NCBI GenBank assembly: GCA_903927955.1
Contig: CAIYOW010000040.1
Coordinates: forward strand, 1-34,619
DNA length: 34,619 nt
Reading direction: 5' to 3'
Origin: an uncultured Methylococcaceae bacterium
Lineage (GTDB): Bacteria > Pseudomonadota > Gammaproteobacteria > Methylococcales > Methylomonadaceae
Below are positions 1 to 8,380 of this stretch, piece after piece; position 1 is the first letter of the stretch; each line of letters opens with the position of its first letter. The notes under the pieces were generated by a model that was not told where the DNA came from, did no database searches, and saw nothing but the letters and a program-made list of their open reading frames with translations. The position numbers and the translations under genes are program-made.

Positions 1-99
1 ACGCTCCACAAAGAATTAAGCTGCCGCGCTGGGGACTCTGGTTATAAATTGGCTCTATCTTAATTTTTGTTGTTTTTGGTCTTGACAAAGGGGAGTACT

Positions 100-1695
100 T
101 TAGCCACATCCCCGCTTAAACAAAAAAATCCATAAATTCCTAACATGCTGGCGCAAACTCAGCGAGGAATACTGCCGGAATGCCTGTAATGCCTGCCAGT
201 TTCTGGCAACCCGTTGATAAATATTGCCGCTGCCGAACATAAAATCGACAAATCCACACATGGCCTGATAGCGGTTGTCCGAATAAGGAAACCAGTTAGG
301 CTCGTCATCCAAACGGCTGCGGCTGGTCAGTCCGGCAACTGTATAAGTGAACTGGCGCAAGCCTTCCGCACCGTGATAACGGCCAAATCCGCTGTTTTTA
401 GTGCCGCCAAACGGCAATCCGGCATGGCCGATATTTTTTAACACATCATTGACCGCCCAATTGCCCACCTGCAATTGCTTTGCAACCCGCTGCGCCTTGC
501 CAATGTCGGCGCTCCAGACGCTGGCATTCAGGCCAAACGCGCTATCGTTTGCCAGCGTAATGGCCTGTTGCTCAGTATCAAAAGCCATCACCGGCAATAA
601 CGGGCCAAAAGTTTCTTCTTGCATCACCCGCATATCATGGCTGACATCCCACAGCACCACCGGGTATAAATAACGCCCCTCCAGCCGCAACGGCCCGGAG
701 GCTTTTGCGCCTTTAGCGAGGGCATCTTGATAATGGGCTTCAATAACGGCAAATTGCTTTAAGGTGGTCAAACAGCCCATATCGCCCACTGCCTCATGCC
801 CTACGGTGAGACTATTGGCGGCATCCGCCAGTTGCTTGACAAAGATAGGGTAGCAAGACGCTTCTACATAACAACGCTCAATCGCCACGCAAACTTGCCC
901 GCTATTGCTGAACGCCCCATATAAAGCCGCTTTTACTGCCCGCTTCAGCTTGGCATCGGCAAAAACCAACATGGCATCTTTACCGCCCAATTCCAGAATG
1001 ACCGGAATGGGGTGTTGTGCCGCCCGCGCCATCACCGCTTTGCCTGCCGCCACGCTGCCGGTAAAAAAAACCAAATCAGGGCGTGCATCAATCAACTGGG
1101 CGCCAGTTTCCGCCTCGCCAATCACTTGTTGCACCAAACCATCCGGCAAATCCAAAGCCGCTAACAGCCGTAAAATCAGATCGCCTATTGGCAAACTGAG
1201 TTCAGACAGTTTAAACACCACGCCATTGCCGCAAAACAGAGCCGTCAGTAGTGGGTTAAGGGTTAGTTGAAAAGGAAAGTTCCACGGCGCAATAATCGCC
1301 ACTACGCCATAAGGCCGCCGTTCATAACCCGCTTCGGCATTAAGGAAGGCCAACGGTGCAGTGTACACAGGACAAGGGGCGAGTATACGGGCGGCATTTT
1401 TTTGGTAATAACGCAATAACGCCAATGCCGGATAGATTTCACCCAATAGCACTTCGGTTTTAACCTTGCCAGTCACCATCACCAGCGTATCGGTGATGCT
1501 GTCCAGTTCCGACAAAATAATGGTTTCCAACTTTGCCAAACGTTTGCCACGTTGAGCGGTACCAAGTTGCCCCCAAAGCTTTGCCGCTTGTTGCGCGGCG
1601 CTTATAGTTTGGGCTATGTCGTCTGGATGGGTGATCGGGTAATTGGTTATCAGTTGCCCCGTTAGGGCAGAAAAGGCGGGTAATGTTGGGTGCAT
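100..1695 (-). CDS. Aldehyde dehydrogenase family protein, 531 aa
   Basis: NAD(P)-dependent oxidation of an aldehyde to a carboxylate is expected from the family. The fold markers are clear: the cofactor-loop motif IIAPWNFPF near residue 136, the glutamate motif LELGGKDAML and the catalytic-cysteine region SNSGQVCVAIERC. The C-terminal NDVLKNIGHAGLPFGGTKNSGFGRYHG segment is also typical. About 60 residues follow this core and include a hydrophobic stretch near the end (LWIFLF), so membrane association is possible. The sequence resembles the long-chain or carotenoid-aldehyde type (coniferyl aldehyde dehydrogenase-like and diapolycopenal dehydrogenase-like enzymes) more than betaine-aldehyde enzymes, but the substrate cannot be read from the sequence. 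The gene stands alone, and the next gene upstream on the same strand is about 260 bp away. Confidence 0.9.
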   Translation of the reverse strand: MHPTLPAFSALTGQLITNYPITHPDDIAQTISAAQQAAKLWGQLGTAQRGKRLAKLETIILSELDSITDTLVMVTGKVKTEVLLGEIYPALALLRYYQKNAARILAPCPVYTAPLAFLNAEAGYERRPYGVVAIIAPWNFPFQLTLNPLLTALFCGNGVVFKLSELSLPIGDLILRLLAALDLPDGLVQQVIGEAETGAQLIDARPDLVFFTGSVAAGKAVMARAAQHPIPVILELGGKDAMLVFADAKLKRAVKAALYGAFSNSGQVCVAIERCYVEASCYPIFVKQLADAANSLTVGHEAVGDMGCLTTLKQFAVIEAHYQDALAKGAKASGPLRLEGRYLYPVVLWDVSHDMRVMQEETFGPLLPVMAFDTEQQAITLANDSAFGLNASVWSADIGKAQRVAKQLQVGNWAVNDVLKNIGHAGLPFGGTKNSGFGRYHGAEGLRQFTYTVAGLTSRSRLDDEPNWFPYSDNRYQAMCGFVDFMFGSGNIYQRVARNWQALQAFRQYSSLSLRQHVRNLWIFLFKRGCG

Positions 1696-1956
1696 ATTTT
1701 GCTATGTTGGTGCGGGGTGGGCTTTCCGCATTATAGCAATTTGATTAGGTGCTGTATGAAATGTAGTGCAATGCAGGACAACCGTGCCACGAAGCTGCGG
1801 ATTCCGCTTTGCCTCATCCCGCTACTTTGCTGCAATCACAAGGCTTGCCTCAATTCCCATTCAATAAGACCCTGCATATTAAAGTGAGTGTGGCGGCTTG
1901 AGTAGTCTGGTTTTCCACTTTCTGTGTATAAGGCTTTTGAACACCTATTTAATCCA
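1696..1956. repeat. Intergenic stretch with a decayed copy of the dispersed palindromic repeat
   Basis: No gene is visible. Positions 1779-1794 (acaaccgtgccacgaag) are found again in inverted orientation at 6309-6324, next to the better preserved palindrome at 6285-6346. The neighbouring bases (gcggattccgctttgcctcat) also resemble that element but are less symmetrical. I read this as an older, degraded copy of the same short dispersed repeat. The rest of the gap shows no clear terminator for dapE. Confidence 0.5.
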
Positions 1957-3084
1957 TTAAGCCAACAAATTGACCAACACCTGCTGATAAATTTCAGACA
2001 AAGTTTCCAGCTCTTCCAAGCCAATATGCTCATTGACCTTATGGATGCTGGCATTGAGCGGGCCCAGTTCCAGCACTTGTGCGCCGGTGGGGGCAATAAA
2101 GCGTCCGTCTGAGGTGCCGCCGCCGGTGTCATCTAACGTGTCGTAGCCGGTGACGGTCTTAATGGCAGCATGGGTGGCATCAATCAACGCGCCCTTTTCA
2201 GTTAAAAATGGGTTGCCGGACAAGCGCCATTGGATGTCGTAAGCAAAGCCGTAGCCATCAAAAATGGCATGAGTGCGTTGTTTGATGGTTTGTTCATCCA
2301 GCTCAGTGCAAAAACGCAAGTTAAACAACATTTCCAGACTGCCCGGGATAATGTTTTCTGCCCCCGTACCGCTGGTTATATTGGACACTTGCAGGCTGGT
2401 GGGCGGAAAAAATCGGTTGCCTTGGTCCCAGACTTCTTCGGTCAGGGCTTTTAAGGCGGGAGCAAAGGCATGAATGGGGTTGTCCGCCAGTTCTGGATAG
2501 GCCACATGGCCTTGGATGCCTTGCACAGTCAGCTTGGCGCATAAAGAGCCGCGCCGCCCGACGCGGATAACGTCGCCTATTTTTTTGTCGCTGGACGGTT
2601 CGCCCACCAAACACCAGTCGATTTTTTCTTGCCGCCGCTCCAGCACTTCCACTACCTTAACAACACCGTTAGTGGCTATGCCTTCTTCATCACTGGTCAA
2701 CAATACAGCAATCGAACCCTGATGGTTGGGATGTTGGGTCAGAAAGCGTTCCAGTGCGGTGATGAACGCTGCAATCCCGCCTTTCATATCGGCGGCGCCG
2801 CGTCCGTACACTTGGTCATCACGCAAGGTAGGTTCAAAAGGGGGTGACAGCCAAGCGTCCAAGGGGCCGGTGGGCACAACATCAGTATGGCCTAAAAAAA
2901 CCAACAGCGGTTTGGCAGTGCCACGCCTGAGCCAGAGGTTTTGGGTGTCGGCAAAATCCAGGCGTTGTTCCTGAAAACCTAGCGGGGTCAGACGGGCGGC
3001 AATGGCATCTTGACAACCTGCATCTTCGGGGGTGATGGACGGGCGGCGGATTAGGTCTTTAAGCAGTTCCAGCGTGTCGGTCAT
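1957..3084 (-). CDS. dapE: Succinyl-diaminopimelate desuccinylase DapE, 375 aa
   Basis: DapE hydrolyses N-succinyl-LL-2,6-diaminopimelate to LL-diaminopimelate and succinate, in the succinylase branch of lysine and peptidoglycan synthesis. It is a cytoplasmic dizinc M20-family enzyme. The metal-site motifs are intact: GHTDVVPTGP (His66, Asp68), GRGAADMKGG (bridging Asp99) and SDEEG (catalytic Glu133, Glu134). The C-terminal GGGTSDGRFIAPTGA motif of DapE is also present. Length fits the family (about 375 aa). The start ATG overlaps the stop of the upstream ArsC-like gene as ATGA, which suggests coupled translation. Two other genes of the same pathway, dapD and dapC, lie just upstream on the same strand. 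Confidence 0.97.
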   Translation of the reverse strand: MTDTLELLKDLIRRPSITPEDAGCQDAIAARLTPLGFQEQRLDFADTQNLWLRRGTAKPLLVFLGHTDVVPTGPLDAWLSPPFEPTLRDDQVYGRGAADMKGGIAAFITALERFLTQHPNHQGSIAVLLTSDEEGIATNGVVKVVEVLERRQEKIDWCLVGEPSSDKKIGDVIRVGRRGSLCAKLTVQGIQGHVAYPELADNPIHAFAPALKALTEEVWDQGNRFFPPTSLQVSNITSGTGAENIIPGSLEMLFNLRFCTELDEQTIKQRTHAIFDGYGFAYDIQWRLSGNPFLTEKGALIDATHAAIKTVTGYDTLDDTGGGTSDGRFIAPTGAQVLELGPLNASIHKVNEHIGLEELETLSEIYQQVLVNLLA

Positions 3085-3425
3085 GGCAATAGGGTTTGGT
3101 AAAGATCAGCTTTAAAGCCTATTAAAATGTGCGTGCCGGTGTCTAACACAGGACGTTTGATCAGCGTAGGGGTGTCCAGCATCAATGTCAAAGCGGTTTC
3201 GGCAGTCAATGGGACACTAATATTGGGCGACAGTTGCCGCCAGCTGGTGCTGCTGCGGTTAAGCAGTTTTTCCCAGCCGACGGCATCGGCGAATTTATGC
3301 AGTTGTGCGGCACTGAGACCATCCGCCCTAAAATCGTGGAAGCGATAGCTCAGGCTATGGTTATCCAACCAGTGGCGGGCTTTTTTGACGGAGTCACAGT
3401 TTTTTATGCCGTACAACGTGAGCAT
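3081..3425 (-). CDS. ArsC/Spx-family thioredoxin-fold protein (YffB-like), 114 aa
   Basis: This is a small thioredoxin-fold protein of the ArsC/Spx superfamily. The N-terminus MLTLYGIKNCDSVKKARHWL carries the single-cysteine NCDSVKKA motif (Cys10) of the YffB subgroup, followed by the typical YRFHDFRADGL strand and the LIKRPVLDTG segment near residue 89. Family members are proposed glutathione-dependent reductases, but the substrate is unknown. In many Gammaproteobacteria the yffB gene sits directly upstream of dapE, as here with a 4-nt overlap. That conserved position is the strongest functional hint; it does not prove a lysine-pathway role. Confidence 0.9.
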   Translation of the reverse strand: MLTLYGIKNCDSVKKARHWLDNHSLSYRFHDFRADGLSAAQLHKFADAVGWEKLLNRSSTSWRQLSPNISVPLTAETALTLMLDTPTLIKRPVLDTGTHILIGFKADLYQTLLP

Positions 3426-3429
3426 GTTT

Positions 3430-3672
3430 TTACAACTGGCTACTTAACAGCTCTTCCACGGTGGGCAGTTCACTATCAATTTTGCGGCGTTCTTTATACA
3501 GATCAATAAATTCCATAAAGGCTTGTTCCAGATCAGCCAGTACTTCTTCTTCGTCGTCGCGTTCATCGCTAGGCACTTCGGAGTTGTACAGATAATCTTT
3601 CTGCAAGGCAATTTCGCTGTCAATGGCCAAAATGGCGTAAATAACAGCAGTGTTGGAAATGGGTTGGCTCAT
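3430..3672 (-). CDS. Small acidic protein of unknown function, 80 aa
   Basis: I do not recognise a named family. The protein is acidic and predicted mostly helical, with a DERDDEEEV stretch around residues 36-44 and a C-terminal amphipathic region. It has no signal peptide, membrane segment or cysteines. It ends 4 bp before the ArsC-like gene and begins about 70 bp after dapD, in the same orientation, so it is most likely transcribed with the dap genes. Position and clean spacing, rather than homology, support it as a real gene. Confidence 0.7.
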   Translation of the reverse strand: MSQPISNTAVIYAILAIDSEIALQKDYLYNSEVPSDERDDEEEVLADLEQAFMEFIDLYKERRKIDSELPTVEELLSSQL

Positions 3673-3703
3673 AGCGGTGTCCGGTTTAATAGGATAATAG
3701 ACA

Positions 3704-3726
3704 AAGGACGGTGTTAAACCGCCCTT
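3704..3726 (-). other. Stem-loop between dapD and the small acidic gene
   Basis: AAGGACGGT (3704-3712) pairs with ACCGCCCTT (3718-3726) around a 5-nt loop, giving nine pairs of which one is G-T on the minus-strand transcript. The bases downstream on that strand are only mildly T-rich, so this is not a convincing rho-independent terminator. It could be an attenuator or an mRNA-stability element within the dap transcript. Confidence 0.4.
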
Positions 3727-3742
3727 GGTTCTTGGAGCAAGG

Positions 3743-4561
3743 TTAATCTCTTAACAATTCATTAATGCCCGTTTTGCTACGGGTTTTTTCGTCAACTTGT
3801 TTGATGATGACCGCACAATACAAACTGTATTTGCCATCACTGGACGGCAAATTGCCGGACACCACCACCGAACCGGCGGGGATGCGCCCGTAGCTGATTT
3901 CGCCAGTCAACCGGTTGAAAATTTTGGTGCTTTGGCCAATATAAACGCCCATAGAAATAACGCAGCCATCTTCGACAATAACCCCTTCGACAATTTCCGA
4001 GCGTGCGCCAATGAAGCAGTTGTCGCCAATAATGGTAGGGTTAGCTTGTAACGGTTCCAACACACCGCCAATACCCACACCACCGGACAAATGCACGTTT
4101 TTGCCGATTTGTGCGCAAGAGCCGACCGTTACCCAAGTGTCCACCATAGTGCCGCTATCGACATAAGCGCCAATATTGACATAAGACGGCATTAAGATCG
4201 CGCCCGGGGCAATGTATGCGCCACGACGGGCAACAGCATTGGGCACTACCCGCACACCAGCGGCGGCAAAATCGGCTTCGCTGTAGCCGGAAAATTTACA
4301 TTCTACCTTATCGTAATAACGGGTGTTGCCGCCATCCATCAGGCGGTTGTCATTAATGCGGAAGGACAATAACACGGCTTTTTTTAACCATTGGTGGGTC
4401 ACCCAATCGCCGTCGATTTTTTCAGCCACGCGCAATTTGCCGGTGTCCAACAAGGCCAAGGTTTCGGTGACGGCAGAACGGACTTGTTCAGATGCGTTGG
4501 TGGGGGTGATTTCGGCACGTTGTTCAAAAGCCGTGTTGATAATGTTCTCTAACTGGTTCAT
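3743..4561 (-). CDS. dapD: Tetrahydrodipicolinate N-succinyltransferase DapD, 272 aa
   Basis: DapD transfers succinyl from succinyl-CoA to tetrahydrodipicolinate, the first committed step of the succinylase branch. The protein has the N-terminal helical domain (residues 1 to about 100) and then a left-handed beta-helix of hexapeptide repeats, visible in the run from [20 protein letters not shown] to VSMGVYIGQ. The C-terminus has the family's [19 protein letters not shown] segment. Length matches the usual 270-275 aa. The start ATG overlaps the dapC stop as ATGA, so translation is probably coupled to the aminotransferase. Confidence 0.97.
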   Translation of the reverse strand: MNQLENIINTAFEQRAEITPTNASEQVRSAVTETLALLDTGKLRVAEKIDGDWVTHQWLKKAVLLSFRINDNRLMDGGNTRYYDKVECKFSGYSEADFAAAGVRVVPNAVARRGAYIAPGAILMPSYVNIGAYVDSGTMVDTWVTVGSCAQIGKNVHLSGGVGIGGVLEPLQANPTIIGDNCFIGARSEIVEGVIVEDGCVISMGVYIGQSTKIFNRLTGEISYGRIPAGSVVVSGNLPSSDGKYSLYCAVIIKQVDEKTRSKTGINELLRD

Positions 4562-5766
4562 GGTGCTATTTTTATTGTGTTAAGGAAATTTTTAATACGG
4601 TGCGCCGCCTTGATGCATTCATCCAATGGCGCCACCAAGGCAATGCGGACATGGTTCCTGCCGGGGTTGCTCCCGGCAAACTCACGCGACAAATAACTGC
4701 CCGGCAAAACGGTCACATTTTCTTGGGCATACAATTGTTGGGCAAAATCGGTATCGGCAATGGGTGTTTTTAGCCAAATGTAAAAACCCGCTGCGGGCTT
4801 GACAATCGGACATACCTCCTCAAGGATGCTGATAAAAGCAACAAATTTTTCCCGATAGCAGCGGCGGTTTTCAATAACGTGCGCTTCATCCAGCCACGCA
4901 CGGACACTGGCCTGTTGGCTGGGCAGGGGCATAGCGCAACCGTGGTAAGTACGGTATTGCAAATAGCCACCCAACAAGGCGGCATCTCCCGCGACAAAAC
5001 CGGAGCGTAGCCCTGGCGCATTGGAACGCTTGGACAGGCTATGAAACACCACGCAGCGTTTGAAGGCGCTATTGCCCATGCGGTAAGCAGTTTGCAGCAA
5101 GCCTACGGGCGGCTTGGCTTCGTCATCATACAGCTCACTGTAACATTCATCGGCAGCAATCACAAAATCGTACTGTTCCGCCAGCCGCAGCAATTCGGCT
5201 TGGCTGACCTCATCCATCACCGCGCCGCTAGGGTTGCCGGGCGAGCAAATATACAACAATTGGCAGCGTTGCCATACGGCTGGCGGCACATTGGCAAAAT
5301 CCGGCAAGTAGCCGTTGTGTTCCGTGGCGTTGACAAAATACGGTTGCGCACCCGCCAATAAAGCGGCCCCCTCGTATATTTGATAAAACGGGTTGGGCAT
5401 CACCACTAGCGGGTCGCCAGTCGGGTCAATCAGGTATTGGGCGAAGGAAAACAACGCCTCGCGCGTGCCATTGACCGGCAACACTTGGCTTTCGGCATTC
5501 AGTACCCCCGCCGGTAGGGCAAAGCGCCGCGCCAACCAGTCGGCAATGGTCAGGCGCAGTTCCGGCAATCCTTTGGTGGTGGGGTAGTTGGACAGCCCTT
5601 GCAAATGGTTTATCAGTGCCTCACCGATAAAATGCGGGGTGGGGTGTGCCGGCTCCCCGATTGATAAAGTAATGGGCGATTTGTCAATCGGCGGGGTGCT
5701 GCCCGTTTTTAACTGAGCTAGCTTTTCAAACGGATAGGGCTGTAAGTTTTTTAAATGCGGTGTCAT
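4558..5766 (-). CDS. dapC: Succinyldiaminopimelate aminotransferase DapC, 402 aa
   Basis: This class I PLP aminotransferase is predicted to convert N-succinyl-2-amino-6-ketopimelate to succinyl-diaminopimelate using glutamate. The PLP lysine is in [16 protein letters not shown] (Lys246). ICSPGNPSG (near 173), [10 protein letters not shown] (near 204) and the C-terminal [12 protein letters not shown] substrate-carboxylate arginine motif are typical. Family I aminotransferases are hard to separate by sequence alone; the assignment relies on the immediate overlap with dapD and the presence of dapE in the same run. It is the first gene of the cluster, and about 600 bp without an intact gene lie upstream. 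Confidence 0.93.
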   Translation of the reverse strand: MTPHLKNLQPYPFEKLAQLKTGSTPPIDKSPITLSIGEPAHPTPHFIGEALINHLQGLSNYPTTKGLPELRLTIADWLARRFALPAGVLNAESQVLPVNGTREALFSFAQYLIDPTGDPLVVMPNPFYQIYEGAALLAGAQPYFVNATEHNGYLPDFANVPPAVWQRCQLLYICSPGNPSGAVMDEVSQAELLRLAEQYDFVIAADECYSELYDDEAKPPVGLLQTAYRMGNSAFKRCVVFHSLSKRSNAPGLRSGFVAGDAALLGGYLQYRTYHGCAMPLPSQQASVRAWLDEAHVIENRRCYREKFVAFISILEEVCPIVKPAAGFYIWLKTPIADTDFAQQLYAQENVTVLPGSYLSREFAGSNPGRNHVRIALVAPLDECIKAAHRIKNFLNTIKIAP

Positions 5767-5925
5767 GGTTGGCTACAAGGTACTTTTTGACAGTGCTGGC
5801 AAATGGCATAGAGATGGCAAGGCAAGCGCTCATTTTCTCAACATAAAGCACGACATGGGAAGGATACAAAACAAACGCCATTTTAACGTAAGTTGGCTTA
5901 GGATGTTTAAAATGATACTGAAAAA

Positions 5926-6254
5926 CCACTGCTTGGATTTATGCCATTTTTTATCTGGCATCGTTTCAAAGCGGTCACGGTTAAGCAAAGCTTCCGCTTC
6001 TAGGGCATTGGCGTGCCAATGGTCGAGCATTTTTGCCTCAAAGCATTGCGCGATTTTTAGATCATCCGGATTGACATCAACATTGCAGACAATTTTGACA
6101 TCGGGTATGGCATCCAGCCATTCGTGAGCCACCTCGAACAGCGAGCTGGTGAAATAACCGGCAATGCGGCGGTAACCTTTGCCACTTGCAGTTGTTCAGC
6201 CAAAAAGCTTTGATCCATGCGATGGGTGCTGGATGAGAAGCTGCGTAGCGTCAT
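5926..6254 (-). pseudogene. Frameshifted fragment of a phospholipase D-like (PLD) superfamily protein
   Basis: Two frames on the minus strand together give a recognisable N-terminal PLD-type sequence. One frame encodes HRMDQSFLAEQLQ (6222 down to about 6184). A one-base shift then leads into KGYRRIAGYFTSSLFEV, continuing as AHEWLDAIPDVKIVCNVDVN, DDLKIAQ and further to about 5926. In intact members, as I recall the family, the segment 'rsFL..rL.gA..Y.riaGYF.sS.lev' is followed by a 'vCN..l...D...A' motif. The upstream part of the second frame carries a stop, so the break is real unless there is a sequencing error. The catalytic HKD motif is not visible, so only a stump remains. Such proteins often sit in restriction or defence loci, but nothing else of that kind is nearby. 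Confidence 0.6.
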
Positions 6255-6284
6255 GATGTGATTAAGAATAGCGGAGTAGCCTTG

Positions 6285-6346
6285 ATGTAGCGTAGCGCAA
6301 TCCGGGACTTCGTGGCACGGTTGCCCCGTATTCCGCTACGCTGCAT
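6285..6346. repeat. Palindromic dispersed repeat downstream of ald
   Basis: Left arm 6285-6305 (atgtagcgtagcgcaatccgg) and right arm 6326-6346 (ccgtattccgctacgctgcat) are inverted copies with about three mismatches, separated by a 20-bp spacer containing ttcgtggcacggtt. The spacer sequence also occurs, inverted, at 1779-1794. It lies 17 bp past the stop of alanine dehydrogenase, so the transcript would fold into a long hairpin there. This may act as a 3' stabiliser or terminator, but there is no T-run. It looks like a REP/MITE-type dispersed element. Confidence 0.6.
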
Positions 6347-6362
6347 ACGGGCTACATTTCTA

Positions 6363-7481
6363 TCATGATAACGTGGCTGCCAATGGGTAACTGCTATATT
6401 TTTCCAATACCCCGAAGGCTTCGGCAACGGGTTTATAGGTAATACGCCCTTGATAAGTGTTCAGCGCTTTGGCAAGACCGCTATCTTCGCTTAAGGCGTT
6501 TAAACCTTGGCCAGCCAGTTTCAGCACATACGGCAGGGTGGCATGGGTTAAAGCCATAGTTGCCGTGCGCGGGTATGCGCCCGGCATGTTGCTGACACAG
6601 TAATGTATCACCCCCGATTGCACATAAACGGGGTCGTCATGAGTGGTTGCCTGCGCGGTCTCAATACAACCGCCCTGATCGATGCTGACATCGACCAATA
6701 CTGATCCGGGCTGCATGGTTTGCACCATGGCTTCGCTGACCAGATGTTGGGCGCGGGCGCCGGGCATTAATATGGCCCCGACCAGCAAATCGGTGTCTTG
6801 CAAGTGTTCGGTGATGGCCGATGGCGTGGATATAAAATAGTCGATTTCCGCTGATATGTCCCGTCTCAGCAACTCACCTTTCTCTGCAAACAGCCCCGCT
6901 ACAGCAACATTCGCGCCCAAGCCAATGGCGGTTCGGGCGGCATGAGAACCGACTACGCCATCACCCAAAATCAATACCTTGCCATAGCGTTTGCCGAGCA
7001 CGGAACCCAGCATCACGCCTTTTCCGCCATTTTGCGCAGCCAAATAGTAGCAGCCCATTTGTACTGCCATATTGCCAGCAACGGCACTCATCGGCGCCAA
7101 TAGCGGCAGCCTGCCATGGGCATCTTCCAGTGTTTCGTAAGCGATGGCACTGGTCTTACCGACCAATAACGCTTCGGTCAGTCCCCAAGGCACACCCGCC
7201 AGATGGAAGTAGGTGAACACCATCTGCTGTTGCAGGTAATGATATTCAACTGCTATGGGTTCTTTAACTTTGACCACCAATTCTTGGTCCCACGCCTCTG
7301 CGGTGGATACGATGCAAGCCCCCGCTTGCTGGTAAGCGTCATCAGCAAATCCTGAGCCCAGTCCGGCACCTTGTTCGACATAAACCTGATGACCGTTCGC
7401 CGTTAATGCTTCGACTCCTGCTGGCGTTAATCCCACCCGGTTTTCTCTGGTTTTTATTTCTTTTATCAGACCTATTTTCAT
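6363..7481 (-). CDS. ald: Alanine dehydrogenase, 372 aa
   Basis: Ald catalyses the reversible NAD-dependent reductive amination of pyruvate to L-alanine. In methanotrophs this enzyme can serve in ammonia assimilation. The N-terminus MKIGLIKEIKTRENRVGLTP is diagnostic. KVKEPIAVEY and FTYFHLA carry the pyruvate-binding Lys and catalytic His regions, and VLILGDGVVGSHAARTAIGLGANV is the NAD-binding turn. The C-terminal NMPGAYPRTATMALT segment is typical. The ATG at 7481 is chosen over a GTG three codons upstream because it has GAGG eight bases before it and matches the usual family start. Length agrees with the usual about 371 aa. Confidence 0.97.
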   Translation of the reverse strand: MKIGLIKEIKTRENRVGLTPAGVEALTANGHQVYVEQGAGLGSGFADDAYQQAGACIVSTAEAWDQELVVKVKEPIAVEYHYLQQQMVFTYFHLAGVPWGLTEALLVGKTSAIAYETLEDAHGRLPLLAPMSAVAGNMAVQMGCYYLAAQNGGKGVMLGSVLGKRYGKVLILGDGVVGSHAARTAIGLGANVAVAGLFAEKGELLRRDISAEIDYFISTPSAITEHLQDTDLLVGAILMPGARAQHLVSEAMVQTMQPGSVLVDVSIDQGGCIETAQATTHDDPVYVQSGVIHYCVSNMPGAYPRTATMALTHATLPYVLKLAGQGLNALSEDSGLAKALNTYQGRITYKPVAEAFGVLEKYSSYPLAATLS

Positions 7482-7827
7482 GGTAATCACCTCGTCATGG
7501 TTAATTTATGCATCTGATTGTAGTACCCTTCGACTATGCTCAGGGCACATAGAGTTTCGCGTGGCTTCGCACTGCCAAGGTGCTTTGGCTTGGCAGCCGT
7601 CATCAAGCCAAGCTCTGGTTACGCAGCCGTGCCGACAACAGCACAGCCACCGCTTACACTTTATCCGATGGGCTTTTGGCGGTGTCAAGTACCGGTTGAC
7701 CGGCTATCTGGTCAGGCTGGCTAAAAGCGTACCGGCGTTGCCTAGGTTAGAGGCGGCATGCGCCGATAGCGTGCTGTGTGATGGGGGCAAACTTTTCTAC
7801 GATGTGCTTGGATGTGCTTACCGTTCA
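7482..7827. repeat. Gene-free stretch with short inverted repeats
   Basis: No convincing gene is present. Two repeat-like elements can be seen. The sequence ccttcgactatgctcaggg at 7527-7545 is a variant of a short palindrome-like motif often found between genes in bacteria. TGGCTTG (7586-7592) and CAAGCCA (7604-7610) form a small hairpin. Short open frames crossing this stretch have low-complexity, repeat-derived translations and are not credible proteins. The promoter of ald presumably lies near its left edge. Confidence 0.45.
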
Positions 7828-8370
7828 TTATTTGGGAGGCGGCGGAGGCGGTGTGCCGGGTGGCGGCGGTGGTATGGTTTGGGGGGTGCTAGTATCGGTG
7901 TTGCCCGCCGGATTATTGGTGGGGTTTAAAAAATTGCCCGGTACAGGCACTTGGTGGCCTTTGGCGTACATACACTGGATATAAGCCGTATCGTAGCGTT
8001 GTTGTAAATCATACATTGAGCTACTGGCTGCACCAGCCCCGATGATGCTGCCTGCCGCCAGGCCGCCGCCCGCACCAATAGCCGCCCCGTTGCCGCCGCC
8101 AATGGCAGCCCCTGCCGCAGCACCTAGGGCGGTGCCGACCAGAGCACTGGTCACGCCACTGCTAATGGCCGCATCATTGGGCGTTGCGCCACCGACCTGA
8201 AAAGAGGAAAATTGTTGGCATACCACATCGTCATTGCGGAACTGGTCGAAACGGCTATGGCTGCCCGGCAACACCAACACGCTTGGACCGCTGGGCATAC
8301 TGACACAGGCGCCTAATAACAACGGCGCTGACAGTGACGAAACTAATAAAAGCCTAGAAAAAATAACCAT
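7828..8370 (-). CDS. Glycine-zipper lipoprotein with proline-rich tail, 180 aa
   Basis: The N-terminus (MVIFSRLLLVSSLSAPLLLGAC) is a lipoprotein signal peptide with lipobox LGAC, so the mature protein should be lipid-anchored at Cys22. A central Gly/Ala-rich segment (about residues 72-112) carries the GxxxG spacing of glycine-zipper proteins that insert in or span membranes. A short QQRYDTAYIQCMYAKGHQVP motif follows; it is common in such lipoproteins. The tail is poly-proline (PPPPPGTPPPPPPK). The start at 8370 is chosen because AAGGAAG precedes it and the signal peptide begins there; the frame is open further upstream only because it runs through the neighbouring Gly-rich gene. Function is unknown; an envelope role is inferred. 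Confidence 0.85.
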   Translation of the reverse strand: MVIFSRLLLVSSLSAPLLLGACVSMPSGPSVLVLPGSHSRFDQFRNDDVVCQQFSSFQVGGATPNDAAISSGVTSALVGTALGAAAGAAIGGGNGAAIGAGGGLAAGSIIGAGAASSSMYDLQQRYDTAYIQCMYAKGHQVPVPGNFLNPTNNPAGNTDTSTPQTIPPPPPGTPPPPPPK

Positions 8371-8380
8371 AATAGCTTCC

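Noticed and set aside
1836-2132. Minus-strand open frame overlapping the end of dapE
   Set aside because: It is an alternative frame of dapE sequence with no motifs, whereas dapE is certain.
5765-6127. Plus-strand open frame of 120 codons between dapC and ald
   Set aside because: It is antisense to the PLD-like remnant, which gives recognisable protein motifs. The plus-strand translation does not.
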